From NCBI GenBank assembly GCA_942492965.1, contig OW818656.1:4030001-4094000 (forward strand): a stretch of 64,000 nt of DNA. Reading direction: 5' to 3'. Position numbers and translations under genes: made by a program. The notes beneath the pieces are model-generated. The model was not told the origin of the DNA and ran no database searches. It saw nothing but the letters and a program-made list of their open reading frames with translations. The DNA is from Sphingosinicella sp942492965 (GTDB lineage: Bacteria; Pseudomonadota; Alphaproteobacteria; Sphingomonadales; Sphingomonadaceae). Position 1 is the stretch's first letter, and each line of letters starts with the position of its first letter. This document shows positions 6,705 to 14,328 of the stretch, in pieces.

Positions 6705-9700
6705 ATGCCCGAATCGCGTTTTGTCCATCTTCGTATCCAGTCGCCCTATTCGATGCTGGAGGGCGCGGTCCATGCGAAGGACATCGCGAAGGCCTGCGTG
6801 AAGTACGGGATGCCCGCCGCCGCCGTCACCGACAGGAACAACCTGTTCGCGGCGATGGAGTTTTCGGAAAAGCTTGCGGACGCAGGCGTACAACCGATCA
6901 TCGGCGCGCTGCTCGCAGTCGCGCGGCCTGGCGCGCCGCAGACGGGCGGCAAGCCGGTGCAGGACTGGCTGGCGCTGTTCGCGCAGGACGAAGCGGGATA
7001 CAGGAACCTTATCCGCATCGTCTCGCGCGCGCACCTTGAATCCGATCCCGTCGACGGTCCGCACGTGCCGCTCGCCGAGCTTGAGGGGCTGACGGACGGC
7101 CTCATCGCGCTCTCCGCAGGGCCGGACGGCGCGCTCACGCGGCTGCTGGCGGAGGGGCAGGCGGATGCCGCGGGCGCCTATGCGGACATGTTGCAAGCGC
7201 TGTTCCCGGACCGGCTCTACATCGAGCTTTCGCGCACGCACAACCCGATCGAGGACAGCGCCGAGCAGGCGCTGATCGCGCTCGCCCATGCCCGTAATCT
7301 GCCGCTTGTCGCGACCAACCCGGTGGCCTTTCCGGACAAGAGCTTCGCGGCGGCACACGACGTACTGCTGTGCATCGCCGACAGCGCGTACGTGGAGACC
7401 GAAGGCCGCCGCCGGGTTTCCGAGGAATGCTGGCTGAAACCGCCCGACGACATGATCCGCCTGTTCGAGGATGTGCCCGAGGCGATCGACAACACGCTCG
7501 TCATCGCGCGCCGCTGCGCGGTGATGGCACCGACGCGGAAACCCATCCTGCCGAGCCTTGCCGGAGACCGCGAGGGCGAAGCGACGATGCTTGTGGAGCA
7601 GTCACGCGCCGGGCTTGTCCGGCGGCTTGAAGGGCGCAGCGACACCGAGCCCTATTTCGAGCGCCTGGACTACGAGCTCGGCGTCATCAACAACATGGGC
7701 TTCGCGGGCTACTTCCTCATCGTCGCCGATTTCATTCAGTGGGCGAAATCGCAGGGCATTCCCGTGGGACCGGGACGCGGCTCGGGCGCGGGATCGGTCG
7801 TCGCGTGGGCGCTCACCATCACCGATCTCGATCCCATGCGGCTCGGCCTGCTGTTCGAGCGCTTCCTCAATCCCGAGCGTGTCTCGATGCCGGACTTCGA
7901 CATCGACTTCTGCGAAACCCGGCGCGGCGAGGTGATCCGCTACGTGCAGGAGCGTTACGGCCGCGATCAGGTGGCGCAGATCATCACCTTCGGAACGCTG
8001 AAGGCGCGCGCCGTTCTGAAGGATGTCGGCCGCGTGCTGCAGATGCCCTACGGGCAAGTGGACCGGCTCGCGAAGCTGGTGCCGAACCACCCCACCGACC
8101 CGTGGACGCTCGACCGCACGATGAACGGCGTCGCCGAGTTCGTCGCCGAGACGAAGCGCGATCCGGCAGTGGAAAACCTCGTCAATCTCGCGATGAAGCT
8201 CGAAGGTCTGCCGCGCCACGCCTCCACGCACGCGGCGGGCGTCGTCATCGGCGACCGCCCGCTCGACGAACTCGTGCCGCTCTATCGCGATCCGCGCTCG
8301 GACATGCCTGTCACCCAGTTCGATATGAAGTGGGTGGAAAAAGCCGGCCTCGTGAAGTTCGACTTCCTCGGCCTCAAGACGCTCTCGGTCCTCCAGCGCG
8401 CGCTCGACCTGCTTGAGAAGCGCGGCGTCACTGTCGACCTGTCGACGATCCCGTGGGACGATCCCGATGTCTACGCGCTGCTCGCGAAGGGCGACACGGT
8501 CGGCGTGTTCCAGCTCGAATCCGAAGGGATGCGCCGCACGCTCGCGCAGGTGAAGCCGGACTGTTTCGAAGACATCATCGCGCTCGTTTCGCTCTACCGT
8601 CCCGGCCCGATGGACAACATTCCGAGCTTCGCGAACCGCAAGCACGGGACCGAGGCGGTGGACTGCCTGCATCCGAAGCTGGAGCCGATCCTCAAGGAAA
8701 CCTACGGCGTCATCATTTACCAGGAACAGGTGATGCAGATCGCGCAGGTGCTCGCGGGCTATTCGCTCGGTGAAGCCGATCTTCTGCGCCGCGCGATGGG
8801 CAAGAAGAAGAAAGAGGAGATGGACGCCCAGAAGGCGCGTTTTCTCGAAGGCGCGACTGCGCAGGGCGTCGACAAGGCGCAGGCCGATTATATCTTCGAG
8901 CTCGTGGCGAAGTTCGCGGGCTACGGCTTCAACAAGAGCCATGCCGCCGCCTATGCGCTCGTCGCGTATCAAACCGGCTGGATGAAGGCGAAGTACCCGG
9001 TCGAATTCTACGCCGCCTCGATGGCCTATGATATCGCGCTCACCGACAAGCTCAGCGTGTTCATCGACGATATGAAGCGCATGGGCGTGGAGTGCCTGCC
9101 GCCCTGCATCAACAACAGCGAGGCGGATTTCTCGGTGGAGGACGGCAAGGTGCGTTATGCGCTCGCCGGTCTGAAAGGTGTCGGCGAACGCGCGATGGAG
9201 GGGATCGTCGAGGTTCGCAAGGCGGGCGGAACGTTCAAGTCGCTGACGGATTTTGCCGAGCGTATCGATCCGACGCTGCTCAACAAGCGTCAGATCGAAA
9301 GCCTCGTTTCGGGCGGTGCCTTCGATTGCGTCGAGCCCAATCGTTCCAGGGCCTACGCGATGGCCGAGGCGGTACTCGCGGCGGCGAATGCTGCGGCCGA
9401 CGCGCGCGAAACCCATCAGGGCGCGCTGTTCGGCGGGGCGGGGGGCGGCGCCTCGATCACATTGATGGCGCCCGGCAGCGTCTCGGCATGGTCGCTCGGC
9501 GAGACAATGGCGAAGGAGCGCGATGCCTTCGGCTTCTATTTCGCTGCGCACCCGCTTTCGGCCTGGCAGCATGTGCTCGATACGCACGGCGCACGCTCGT
9601 ACGCGCGCGTTTGCGAGGATGGCGCGCCGTGGGACGGCGGACGCGGTAGCGCGACGATGGCGGGCCTCGTCGAGTCGGTACGCTCGCGCACGCCGCAGAA

Positions 9701-10148
9701 CGGGCGCAGCTCACGCTACCTGCTCGCCAGCCTGTCGGATTCGGGCGGCCAGTACGTCGCGAGCTGTTTCGACGAGGAGGTGATGCCCGCACTCGAGGTC
9801 GCCGCGGCGACGCAGGAGATCGTGCTCATCAATGCCGAACTGCTCTGGCGCGAGGGAGAAGAGACGCCGCGCGTTACCATCCGCGGGTTGACCCCGGTTG
9901 CCGAGCTGTCGAAGCACAGCCGTGGGCGGCTGAACCTCAAGGTTTCGGGAGACTTCGATGCAGCGGCGCTGCGGCGTCTTGCCGACGCTCAGCCCACCGG
10001 GCGCGGCGACATCTTTGCGGAAATCGCGGTTTCGGGCGGGTTCGCCTCGATCCGGCTTGCGCGTGGTCTGCTGCTCGATTCGGAAATGCGTCACAGCGCC
10101 GAGCATATTTCCGGCGTCACTGGCGCCGAACTGGTCGCCGTAAATTAG
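6705..10148 (+). CDS. dnaE: DNA polymerase III subunit alpha
   Basis: Catalytic subunit of the replicative polymerase, 1147 residues (E. coli about 1160). The PHP domain occupies roughly residues 1-270, the Pol3 palm follows with GPGRGSGAGSVVAW near 355 and the catalytic PDFDIDF (Asp397, Asp399); the third Asp is in VKFDFLG near 555. A helix-hairpin-helix and OB-like region follow; the C-terminus is short after an OB fold near 985-1060. In the PHP domain the opening motif reads HLRIQSPYS, so the usual second His of HxH is Gln. It starts 3 bp after the GNAT stop. The assignment as DnaE1, not DnaE2, rests on the PHP sequence and length. Confidence 0.96.
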   Translation: MPESRFVHLRIQSPYSMLEGAVHAKDIAKACVKYGMPAAAVTDRNNLFAAMEFSEKLADAGVQPIIGALLAVARPGAPQTGGKPVQDWLALFAQDEAGYRNLIRIVSRAHLESDPVDGPHVPLAELEGLTDGLIALSAGPDGALTRLLAEGQADAAGAYADMLQALFPDRLYIELSRTHNPIEDSAEQALIALAHARNLPLVATNPVAFPDKSFAAAHDVLLCIADSAYVETEGRRRVSEECWLKPPDDMIRLFEDVPEAIDNTLVIARRCAVMAPTRKPILPSLAGDREGEATMLVEQSRAGLVRRLEGRSDTEPYFERLDYELGVINNMGFAGYFLIVADFIQWAKSQGIPVGPGRGSGAGSVVAWALTITDLDPMRLGLLFERFLNPERVSMPDFDIDFCETRRGEVIRYVQERYGRDQVAQIITFGTLKARAVLKDVGRVLQMPYGQVDRLAKLVPNHPTDPWTLDRTMNGVAEFVAETKRDPAVENLVNLAMKLEGLPRHASTHAAGVVIGDRPLDELVPLYRDPRSDMPVTQFDMKWVEKAGLVKFDFLGLKTLSVLQRALDLLEKRGVTVDLSTIPWDDPDVYALLAKGDTVGVFQLESEGMRRTLAQVKPDCFEDIIALVSLYRPGPMDNIPSFANRKHGTEAVDCLHPKLEPILKETYGVIIYQEQVMQIAQVLAGYSLGEADLLRRAMGKKKKEEMDAQKARFLEGATAQGVDKAQADYIFELVAKFAGYGFNKSHAAAYALVAYQTGWMKAKYPVEFYAASMAYDIALTDKLSVFIDDMKRMGVECLPPCINNSEADFSVEDGKVRYALAGLKGVGERAMEGIVEVRKAGGTFKSLTDFAERIDPTLLNKRQIESLVSGGAFDCVEPNRSRAYAMAEAVLAAANAAADARETHQGALFGGAGGGASITLMAPGSVSAWSLGETMAKERDAFGFYFAAHPLSAWQHVLDTHGARSYARVCEDGAPWDGGRGSATMAGLVESVRSRTPQNGRSSRYLLASLSDSGGQYVASCFDEEVMPALEVAAATQEIVLINAELLWREGEETPRVTIRGLTPVAELSKHSRGRLNLKVSGDFDAAALRRLADAQPTGRGDIFAEIAVSGGFASIRLARGLLLDSEMRHSAEHISGVTGAELVAVN

Positions 10149-10252
10149 GCCTTCTTCGCACCGCGGCGCATGGTCGCAACCGTTTTGCGGACGTTTTTGC
10201 TGTTGCAATGCTGCGCTGCGGTATGCAATTTGCGTGGCACTCAAAAAATCGT

Positions 10253-10281
10253 TTGACTTGGAACTGAGTGACACTTAAACA
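10253..10281 (+). promoter_or_regulatory. sigma-70-type promoter of the small secreted protein gene
   Basis: TTGACT (10253-10258) and TAAACA (10276-10281) with a 17-bp spacer, 64 bp before the ATG. This is one of the better sigma-70 matches in the window. The -10 element lies inside the left arm of the large dyad at 10263-10310, so a repressor bound there would block it. Confidence 0.55.
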
Positions 10282-10310
10282 AACGTCAGTGGTTTTAAGT
10301 AAGACTCAGT
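10263..10310. promoter_or_regulatory. long interrupted dyad overlapping a promoter
   Basis: ACTGAGT-gac-ACTTAAA (10263-10279) is mirrored by TTTAAGT-aag-ACTCAGT (10294-10310): two 7-bp perfect blocks separated by a symmetric 3-nt bulge, around a 14-nt centre. It covers the -10 element and start point of the gene at 10345. It could be a DNA operator or, if transcribed, a 5' hairpin. The rest of the 196-bp gap after dnaE shows no gene. Confidence 0.5.
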
Positions 10311-10344
10311 AGTAGCCCTCCCACGGCAAGTCAGGAGCAAGATC

Positions 10345-10638
10345 ATGAACCGCGTTCTCGTCACTCTCCCCCTCGCTTTCGTCGCGTCCGCTTTGTTCAT
10401 CAGCGCGTCGGTGACGCCAGCGCACGCCGCCGACGGCGCCTGCGCTGCGATGCCCTCCAACATCCGTTCGGTTGCCGAAAAGGGCGATGCCGATACGGCG
10501 AAGAAGGCGCTGAAGCTGGTTCGCACCGGCGAGCTGCTTTGCGATGCGGGCAACGAGCGCGCTGCGAAGAAGAAATTCGAAGGCGCGTACAAGACCCTCG
10601 GTGTCGCCGAAGAGGAATACGCGCAGCTCGCGAAGTAA
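10345..10638 (+). CDS. small secreted protein of unknown function
   Basis: 97 residues. Residues 1-29 form a clear Sec signal peptide (basic MNR, hydrophobic core, SVTPAHA cleavage site before ADGAC). The mature part is about 68 residues, rich in Ala, Lys and Glu, predicted largely helical, with two Cys (after ADGA and in GELLCDAG) that could form a disulfide in the periplasm. I do not recognise the family. AGGAG precedes the ATG at good spacing, a strong promoter with an operator-like dyad lies upstream and a strong terminator downstream, so it is a stand-alone, apparently regulated gene. Confidence 0.8.
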   Translation: MNRVLVTLPLAFVASALFISASVTPAHAADGACAAMPSNIRSVAEKGDADTAKKALKLVRTGELLCDAGNERAAKKKFEGAYKTLGVAEEEYAQLAK

Positions 10639-10664
10639 GTCCCCCAAGGCCCAATGCGGCCTTC

Positions 10665-10701
10665 AAGGGCTGCGGCATACGTGCCGCAGCCCTTTTTCTT
10701 T
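10665..10701 (+). terminator. intrinsic terminator after the small secreted protein gene
   Basis: A 13-bp perfect stem (10665-10677 with 10682-10694) with a 4-nt loop is followed by TTTTTCTTT. It lies 26 bp after the stop codon and isolates the gene from the following enoyl-CoA hydratase operon. Confidence 0.85.
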
Positions 10702-10788
10702 GCGCGCGGGGCAGGGCATTTGCGGTTGCGAGGCCGCTGAGCGCGTGACATTGGAGCCCCGGTTCGACATCGGACAGGACGGGGTGAC

Positions 10789-11571
10789 ATGACCGACGCG
10801 CTGCAACTCGAAATCGATGGGCCGGTCGCGCGCATTGCCTTCAACCGTGCGGAAAAGCACAACGCTATTTCGCAGGCGATGTGGGAAGCGTTCCCGCGTC
10901 TCGTCGAGGCCGCTGTAGCAGAGCGCGCTGTCCGTATCCTCATCATCCAGTCCAGGGCGCCGGCGATGTTCTCGGCAGGCGCCGATATCGGCGAGTTCGC
11001 GGAGAAGGCCCGCGATCCCGTGTGGCAGGCCGAAAACCGCCGGGCGCTGCGCGGGGCGCAGCTCGCCATTTCACGCGCCCCGATCCCGACGCTGGCCGTT
11101 ATCGACGGTGACTGCGTGGGGGCGGGGTGCGGCGTCGCGCTCGCCTGCGACATGCGGATCGCCTCGTCGCGCGCCCGGTTCGGCATCACCCCGGCGAAGC
11201 TGGGGCTCGTCTATCCGCTGCACGATATCAAGCTGCTCGTTGATCTGGTAGGGCCCGGCCAAGCGCGGCGCATCCTCTACACGGGCGAGCTTTTGTCTGC
11301 CGACGAAGCGCTGGTCAGCGGTCTCATCGAGATGGGGACGACCGTGGAGGCACTGAGCCGTGAAGCGGAGTTGTTGATCGCACGGATCGTGGAAAATGCG
11401 CCGTCGAGCACCACGGGGCTCAAGGGGCTCGTCCGCCGCGTGCTCGATGGCGACCGAGACGACGATACGGATAGCGCGGCGATTTTCGATGCCGCCTTCG
11501 CCGGTGCCGATTTCGCCGAAGGGCTGGCGGCATTCGCCGCGCGCCGCAAGCCGGTGTTCGCCGATCGATGA
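10789..11571 (+). CDS. enoyl-CoA hydratase/isomerase family protein
   Basis: 260 residues of the crotonase superfamily. The CoA-binding and oxyanion-hole segments are visible as FSAGADIGEF (about residues 63-72) and DGDCVGAGCGVALACDMRIAS (about 105-125). In the position of the second catalytic Glu of true hydratases (E. coli FadB-type GKLGLVYP region) the sequence reads TPAKLGLVYPLHD, without an obvious Glu, so hydratase activity on a standard substrate is uncertain. Its stop overlaps the start of the next gene (ATGA), making it the first gene of a three-gene coupled run ending in ilvD. Confidence 0.88.
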   Translation: MTDALQLEIDGPVARIAFNRAEKHNAISQAMWEAFPRLVEAAVAERAVRILIIQSRAPAMFSAGADIGEFAEKARDPVWQAENRRALRGAQLAISRAPIPTLAVIDGDCVGAGCGVALACDMRIASSRARFGITPAKLGLVYPLHDIKLLVDLVGPGQARRILYTGELLSADEALVSGLIEMGTTVEALSREAELLIARIVENAPSSTTGLKGLVRRVLDGDRDDDTDSAAIFDAAFAGADFAEGLAAFAARRKPVFADR

Positions 11572-12299
11572 GGGCAGCCGAATACCTGCCCGCCGCACCG
11601 GGCCGTCTGCTCATCATCGCCGACCACGCATCCAACGCCGTTCCGGCGGGGATTGCGCTCAGGGTCAGCGCAGCGGACCTTCAGAAGCATATCGCATGGG
11701 ATATCGGAACCGCGGCGCTGGCACGGAGCCTGTCGGCCGCGCTCAATGCGCCTGCGATCCTTGCAACCGCATCGCGTCTCGTGGCGGATTGCAACCGCGC
11801 GCCGGAGGACGACGGGGCGATCCCTCCCTCAAGCGACAGCATTCCCGTGCCGGGCAACGTGCTCAGCGCCGACGCGCGGCAAGCGCGCCTTGCGGCGTGG
11901 CACGAACCCTATCACGCGACCATCAGCGACGCACTGGACCGGCTTACCCCGCGTCTGCTTGTCTCGATCCACAGCTTCACGTCCGGCCTAGCCTCACGCC
12001 CCGAGGAAACGCGCCCTTGGCAGGTCGCGCTTCTTTACAACCGAGACGACCGCGCCGCACGGATCGCCATGCGCGTCCTCGCCGCCGAAGGTTTTACGGT
12101 GGGCGACAACCAGCCCTATTCAGGCGCCGTCTACGGCTACACGACGGACCGCCATGCGGAGGCGAGGGGGCTTCCCTATCTCACCTTCGATATTCGCCAG
12201 GATCTGCTTGCGGACGATGGCGCGATTGCCGCATGGACGCAGCGTCTCGGCCGTGTCATTTGCATCGTCGAATCCGAGCTTCTGGAGGTAATCGCATGA
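11568..12299 (+). CDS. N-formylglutamate amidohydrolase family protein
   Basis: 243 residues. The opening LLIIADHASNAVPAG near residue 14, DIGTAALARSLS, DCNRAP (about 70) and SIHSFT (about 130) are hallmark blocks of the N-formylglutamate amidohydrolase family, a zinc-dependent peptidase-like fold that in the hut pathway hydrolyses formylglutamate. No other histidine-degradation gene is nearby, so the true substrate may be different; many alphaproteobacterial members stand alone. Both ends are coupled by 4-bp ATGA overlaps to the hydratase upstream and ilvD downstream. Confidence 0.85.
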   Translation: MRAAEYLPAAPGRLLIIADHASNAVPAGIALRVSAADLQKHIAWDIGTAALARSLSAALNAPAILATASRLVADCNRAPEDDGAIPPSSDSIPVPGNVLSADARQARLAAWHEPYHATISDALDRLTPRLLVSIHSFTSGLASRPEETRPWQVALLYNRDDRAARIAMRVLAAEGFTVGDNQPYSGAVYGYTTDRHAEARGLPYLTFDIRQDLLADDGAIAAWTQRLGRVICIVESELLEVIA

Positions 12300-14014
12300 C
12301 GACATTCGACAAATCGAAATTGCCGAGCCGTTATGTATCGGTAGGCCCGGAGCGCGCGCCCCAGCGGTCGTACTACTACGCGATGGGCCTGACCGAGGAA
12401 GAGATAGCCCGACCCTTCGTCGGCGTCGTTTCGGCGGGCAACGACAGCGCGCCGTGTAACACGCTGCTCGATCATCAGGCTGACATCGCGCGCAAGGGCG
12501 TTCACGCCGCGGGCGGCCTGCCGCGCCGGTTCAACACGATCACCGTCACGGACGGTATCGCGATGGGTCACCAAGGCATGAAGGCCTCGCTCGTCAGCCG
12601 CGAGGTGATTGCGGACTCGGTCGAGCTTTCGGTGCGTGGGCATTGCTATGATGCCATCGTCGGCTTTGCGGGGTGCGACAAGTCGCTGCCGGGGATGATG
12701 ATGGCGATGCTGCGGCTGAATGTGCCGTCGATCTTCGTTTACGGCGGTTCGATCCTGCCGGGTCGGTATGAAGGGCGCGACCTTACGGTGCAGGATGTAT
12801 TCGAAGTAGTCGGGCAGTATGCGTCCGGTAAGTGTCCACTTTCACACCTGACCGCGATCGAGAAGGCGGCGTGCCCGGGGCATGGGGCGTGTGGCGGGCA
12901 GTATACGGCGAACACGATGGCGTGCGTGGCGGAGGCGATCGGCCTTAGCTTGCCGAACAGCAACATGGCGCCCGCGCCCTACGAGACGCGCGACGACATC
13001 GCTGAGGCGGCGGGGCGTCAGATCATGAAATTGATCGAGCTGAACCTGCGCCCGCGCGACATCTGCACGCGCGAAGCGTTCGAGAACGCCGCGCGAGTCG
13101 TCGCGGCGACGGGCGGCTCGACGAACGGCGCTTTGCACCTGCCGGCGATGGCTTCGGAAGCGGGCATCGAATTCGACCTGTTCGATGTCGCCGAGATTTT
13201 CAAATCAACGCCTTACGTCGCAGACTTGAAGCCCGGCGGTCAGTACGTCGCCAAGGACATGTACGAGGCGGGCGGCGTCTACATGATGATGAAGACGCTC
13301 CTCAAGGGCGGCTTCCTTCACGGCAACTGCATGACCGTGACGGGCAAGACGCTCGGCGAGAACATCGAGGAAATCACCTGGAACCCCGACCAAAAGGTCA
13401 TCCGCGAGGTTTCAAACCCGATCACCCCCACGGGCGGCGTTGTCGGCCTCAAGGGATCGCTCGCTCCCGATGGCGCGATCGTGAAGGTGGCCGGGCTCGC
13501 CAAGCTCACCTTCGAAGGTCCGGCCCGCGTCTTTGATTGCGAAGAGGACGCGTTCGCTGCCGTCGAGAACCGCCAGTTTGAGGAGGGCGAAGTCCTCGTC
13601 ATCCGCTACGAAGGCCCCAAGGGCGGCCCCGGTATGCGCGAAATGCTCGCCACCACCGCCGCGCTCTATGGGCAGGGCATGGGCGACAAGGTCGCGCTGA
13701 TCACCGACGGGCGCTTTTCCGGCGCGACGCGCGGCTTCTGCATCGGCCACGTCGGCCCCGAAGCTTCGGATTGCGGCCCCATCGCGCTTATCGAGAACGG
13801 CGACCTGATCCGCATCGACGCTATTGAGGGCACCATAGACCTCCTCGTCGGCGACGATGTTCTCGCTGAGCGCCGCGCGCGCTGGCAGCCGCGCGTCAAC
13901 GCCTACCAGTCCGGCGCGCTCTGGCGCTACGCCCAGAACGTCGGCCCGGCCAGCAAGGGCGCCTGCACGCACCCCGGCGCCAGCGCCGAGCGCCACGTCT
14001 ACGCCGACATCTGA
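12296..14014 (+). CDS. ilvD: dihydroxy-acid dehydratase
   Basis: Dehydrates dihydroxy-isovalerate and dihydroxy-methylvalerate in valine and isoleucine synthesis. 572 residues, typical of the shorter IlvD branch (E. coli 616). Iron-sulfur ligands are seen in APCNTLLDH (about residue 55), GCDKSLPGM (about 123) and HGACGGQYTANTM (about 195); the C-terminal TDGRFSGATRGFCIGHVGPEA (about 470) holds the catalytic Ser. Edd (phosphogluconate dehydratase) is related but longer and has different flanking motifs. I use the ATG at 12296, coupled by ATGA; the frame is open further upstream but that part is antisense-like. Confidence 0.94.
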   Translation: MTTFDKSKLPSRYVSVGPERAPQRSYYYAMGLTEEEIARPFVGVVSAGNDSAPCNTLLDHQADIARKGVHAAGGLPRRFNTITVTDGIAMGHQGMKASLVSREVIADSVELSVRGHCYDAIVGFAGCDKSLPGMMMAMLRLNVPSIFVYGGSILPGRYEGRDLTVQDVFEVVGQYASGKCPLSHLTAIEKAACPGHGACGGQYTANTMACVAEAIGLSLPNSNMAPAPYETRDDIAEAAGRQIMKLIELNLRPRDICTREAFENAARVVAATGGSTNGALHLPAMASEAGIEFDLFDVAEIFKSTPYVADLKPGGQYVAKDMYEAGGVYMMMKTLLKGGFLHGNCMTVTGKTLGENIEEITWNPDQKVIREVSNPITPTGGVVGLKGSLAPDGAIVKVAGLAKLTFEGPARVFDCEEDAFAAVENRQFEEGEVLVIRYEGPKGGPGMREMLATTAALYGQGMGDKVALITDGRFSGATRGFCIGHVGPEASDCGPIALIENGDLIRIDAIEGTIDLLVGDDVLAERRARWQPRVNAYQSGALWRYAQNVGPASKGACTHPGASAERHVYADI

Positions 14015-14260
14015 GCGCGAAGGTAGAGCGGTGGGCGACGTCGGCAGCGGCAGCACGGGGATCGACTTCGGCTGCGGCGGTATCGCCCCCGCGCTCCCGC
14101 CCTGCGGCGGCTGGGGTATCGCGGACCAAACGGGCTCCCCGCGCGAATCGCGAGGAATCTCGCCCGGTGTCGTCTTCACCCCGCCCGCATAGAAAGGGGA
14201 CGGCGCACAGGCGCCGACGATGAGCGTGACGGCCAGAACGATGAGGGTGGGAAGGCGCAT
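14015..14260 (-). CDS. candidate small proline-rich lipoprotein; frame stays open into ilvD
   Basis: From an ATG at 14258-14260 the minus strand reads a textbook lipoprotein signal: MRLP, a hydrophobic run, then LIVGAC with the lipobox Cys at residue 18, followed by KTTPGEIPRDSRGEPVW and a Pro/Gly-rich tail. No stop occurs before the ilvD stop region; the same frame continues antisense to ilvD to 13412, so an intact product would be 282 residues with an implausible C-terminal half. Either the true end is missing (frameshift or degenerate remnant) or the overlap is real. I list only the intergenic part. No strong ribosome-binding site precedes the ATG. Confidence 0.4.
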
Positions 14261-14328
14261 GACGTCATATGCTGTCGCAAGAACGGTGCGCGTTGACAAG
14301 CCTGCCCTGATCGGTGTCGGGTCTTTCC

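Noticed and set aside
7602..9587. 661-codon open frame antisense to dnaE
   Set aside because: No start context, Arg/His/Glu-rich low-complexity translation, and dnaE is unambiguous.
11396..12295. 300-codon upstream extension of the ilvD frame
   Set aside because: It runs through two well-defined genes in another frame; the ATG at 12296 gives a standard IlvD N-terminus.
14293..14328. Promoter for nnr based on TTGACA at 14293
   Set aside because: The -35 is perfect but no acceptable -10 occurs 16-18 bp downstream.
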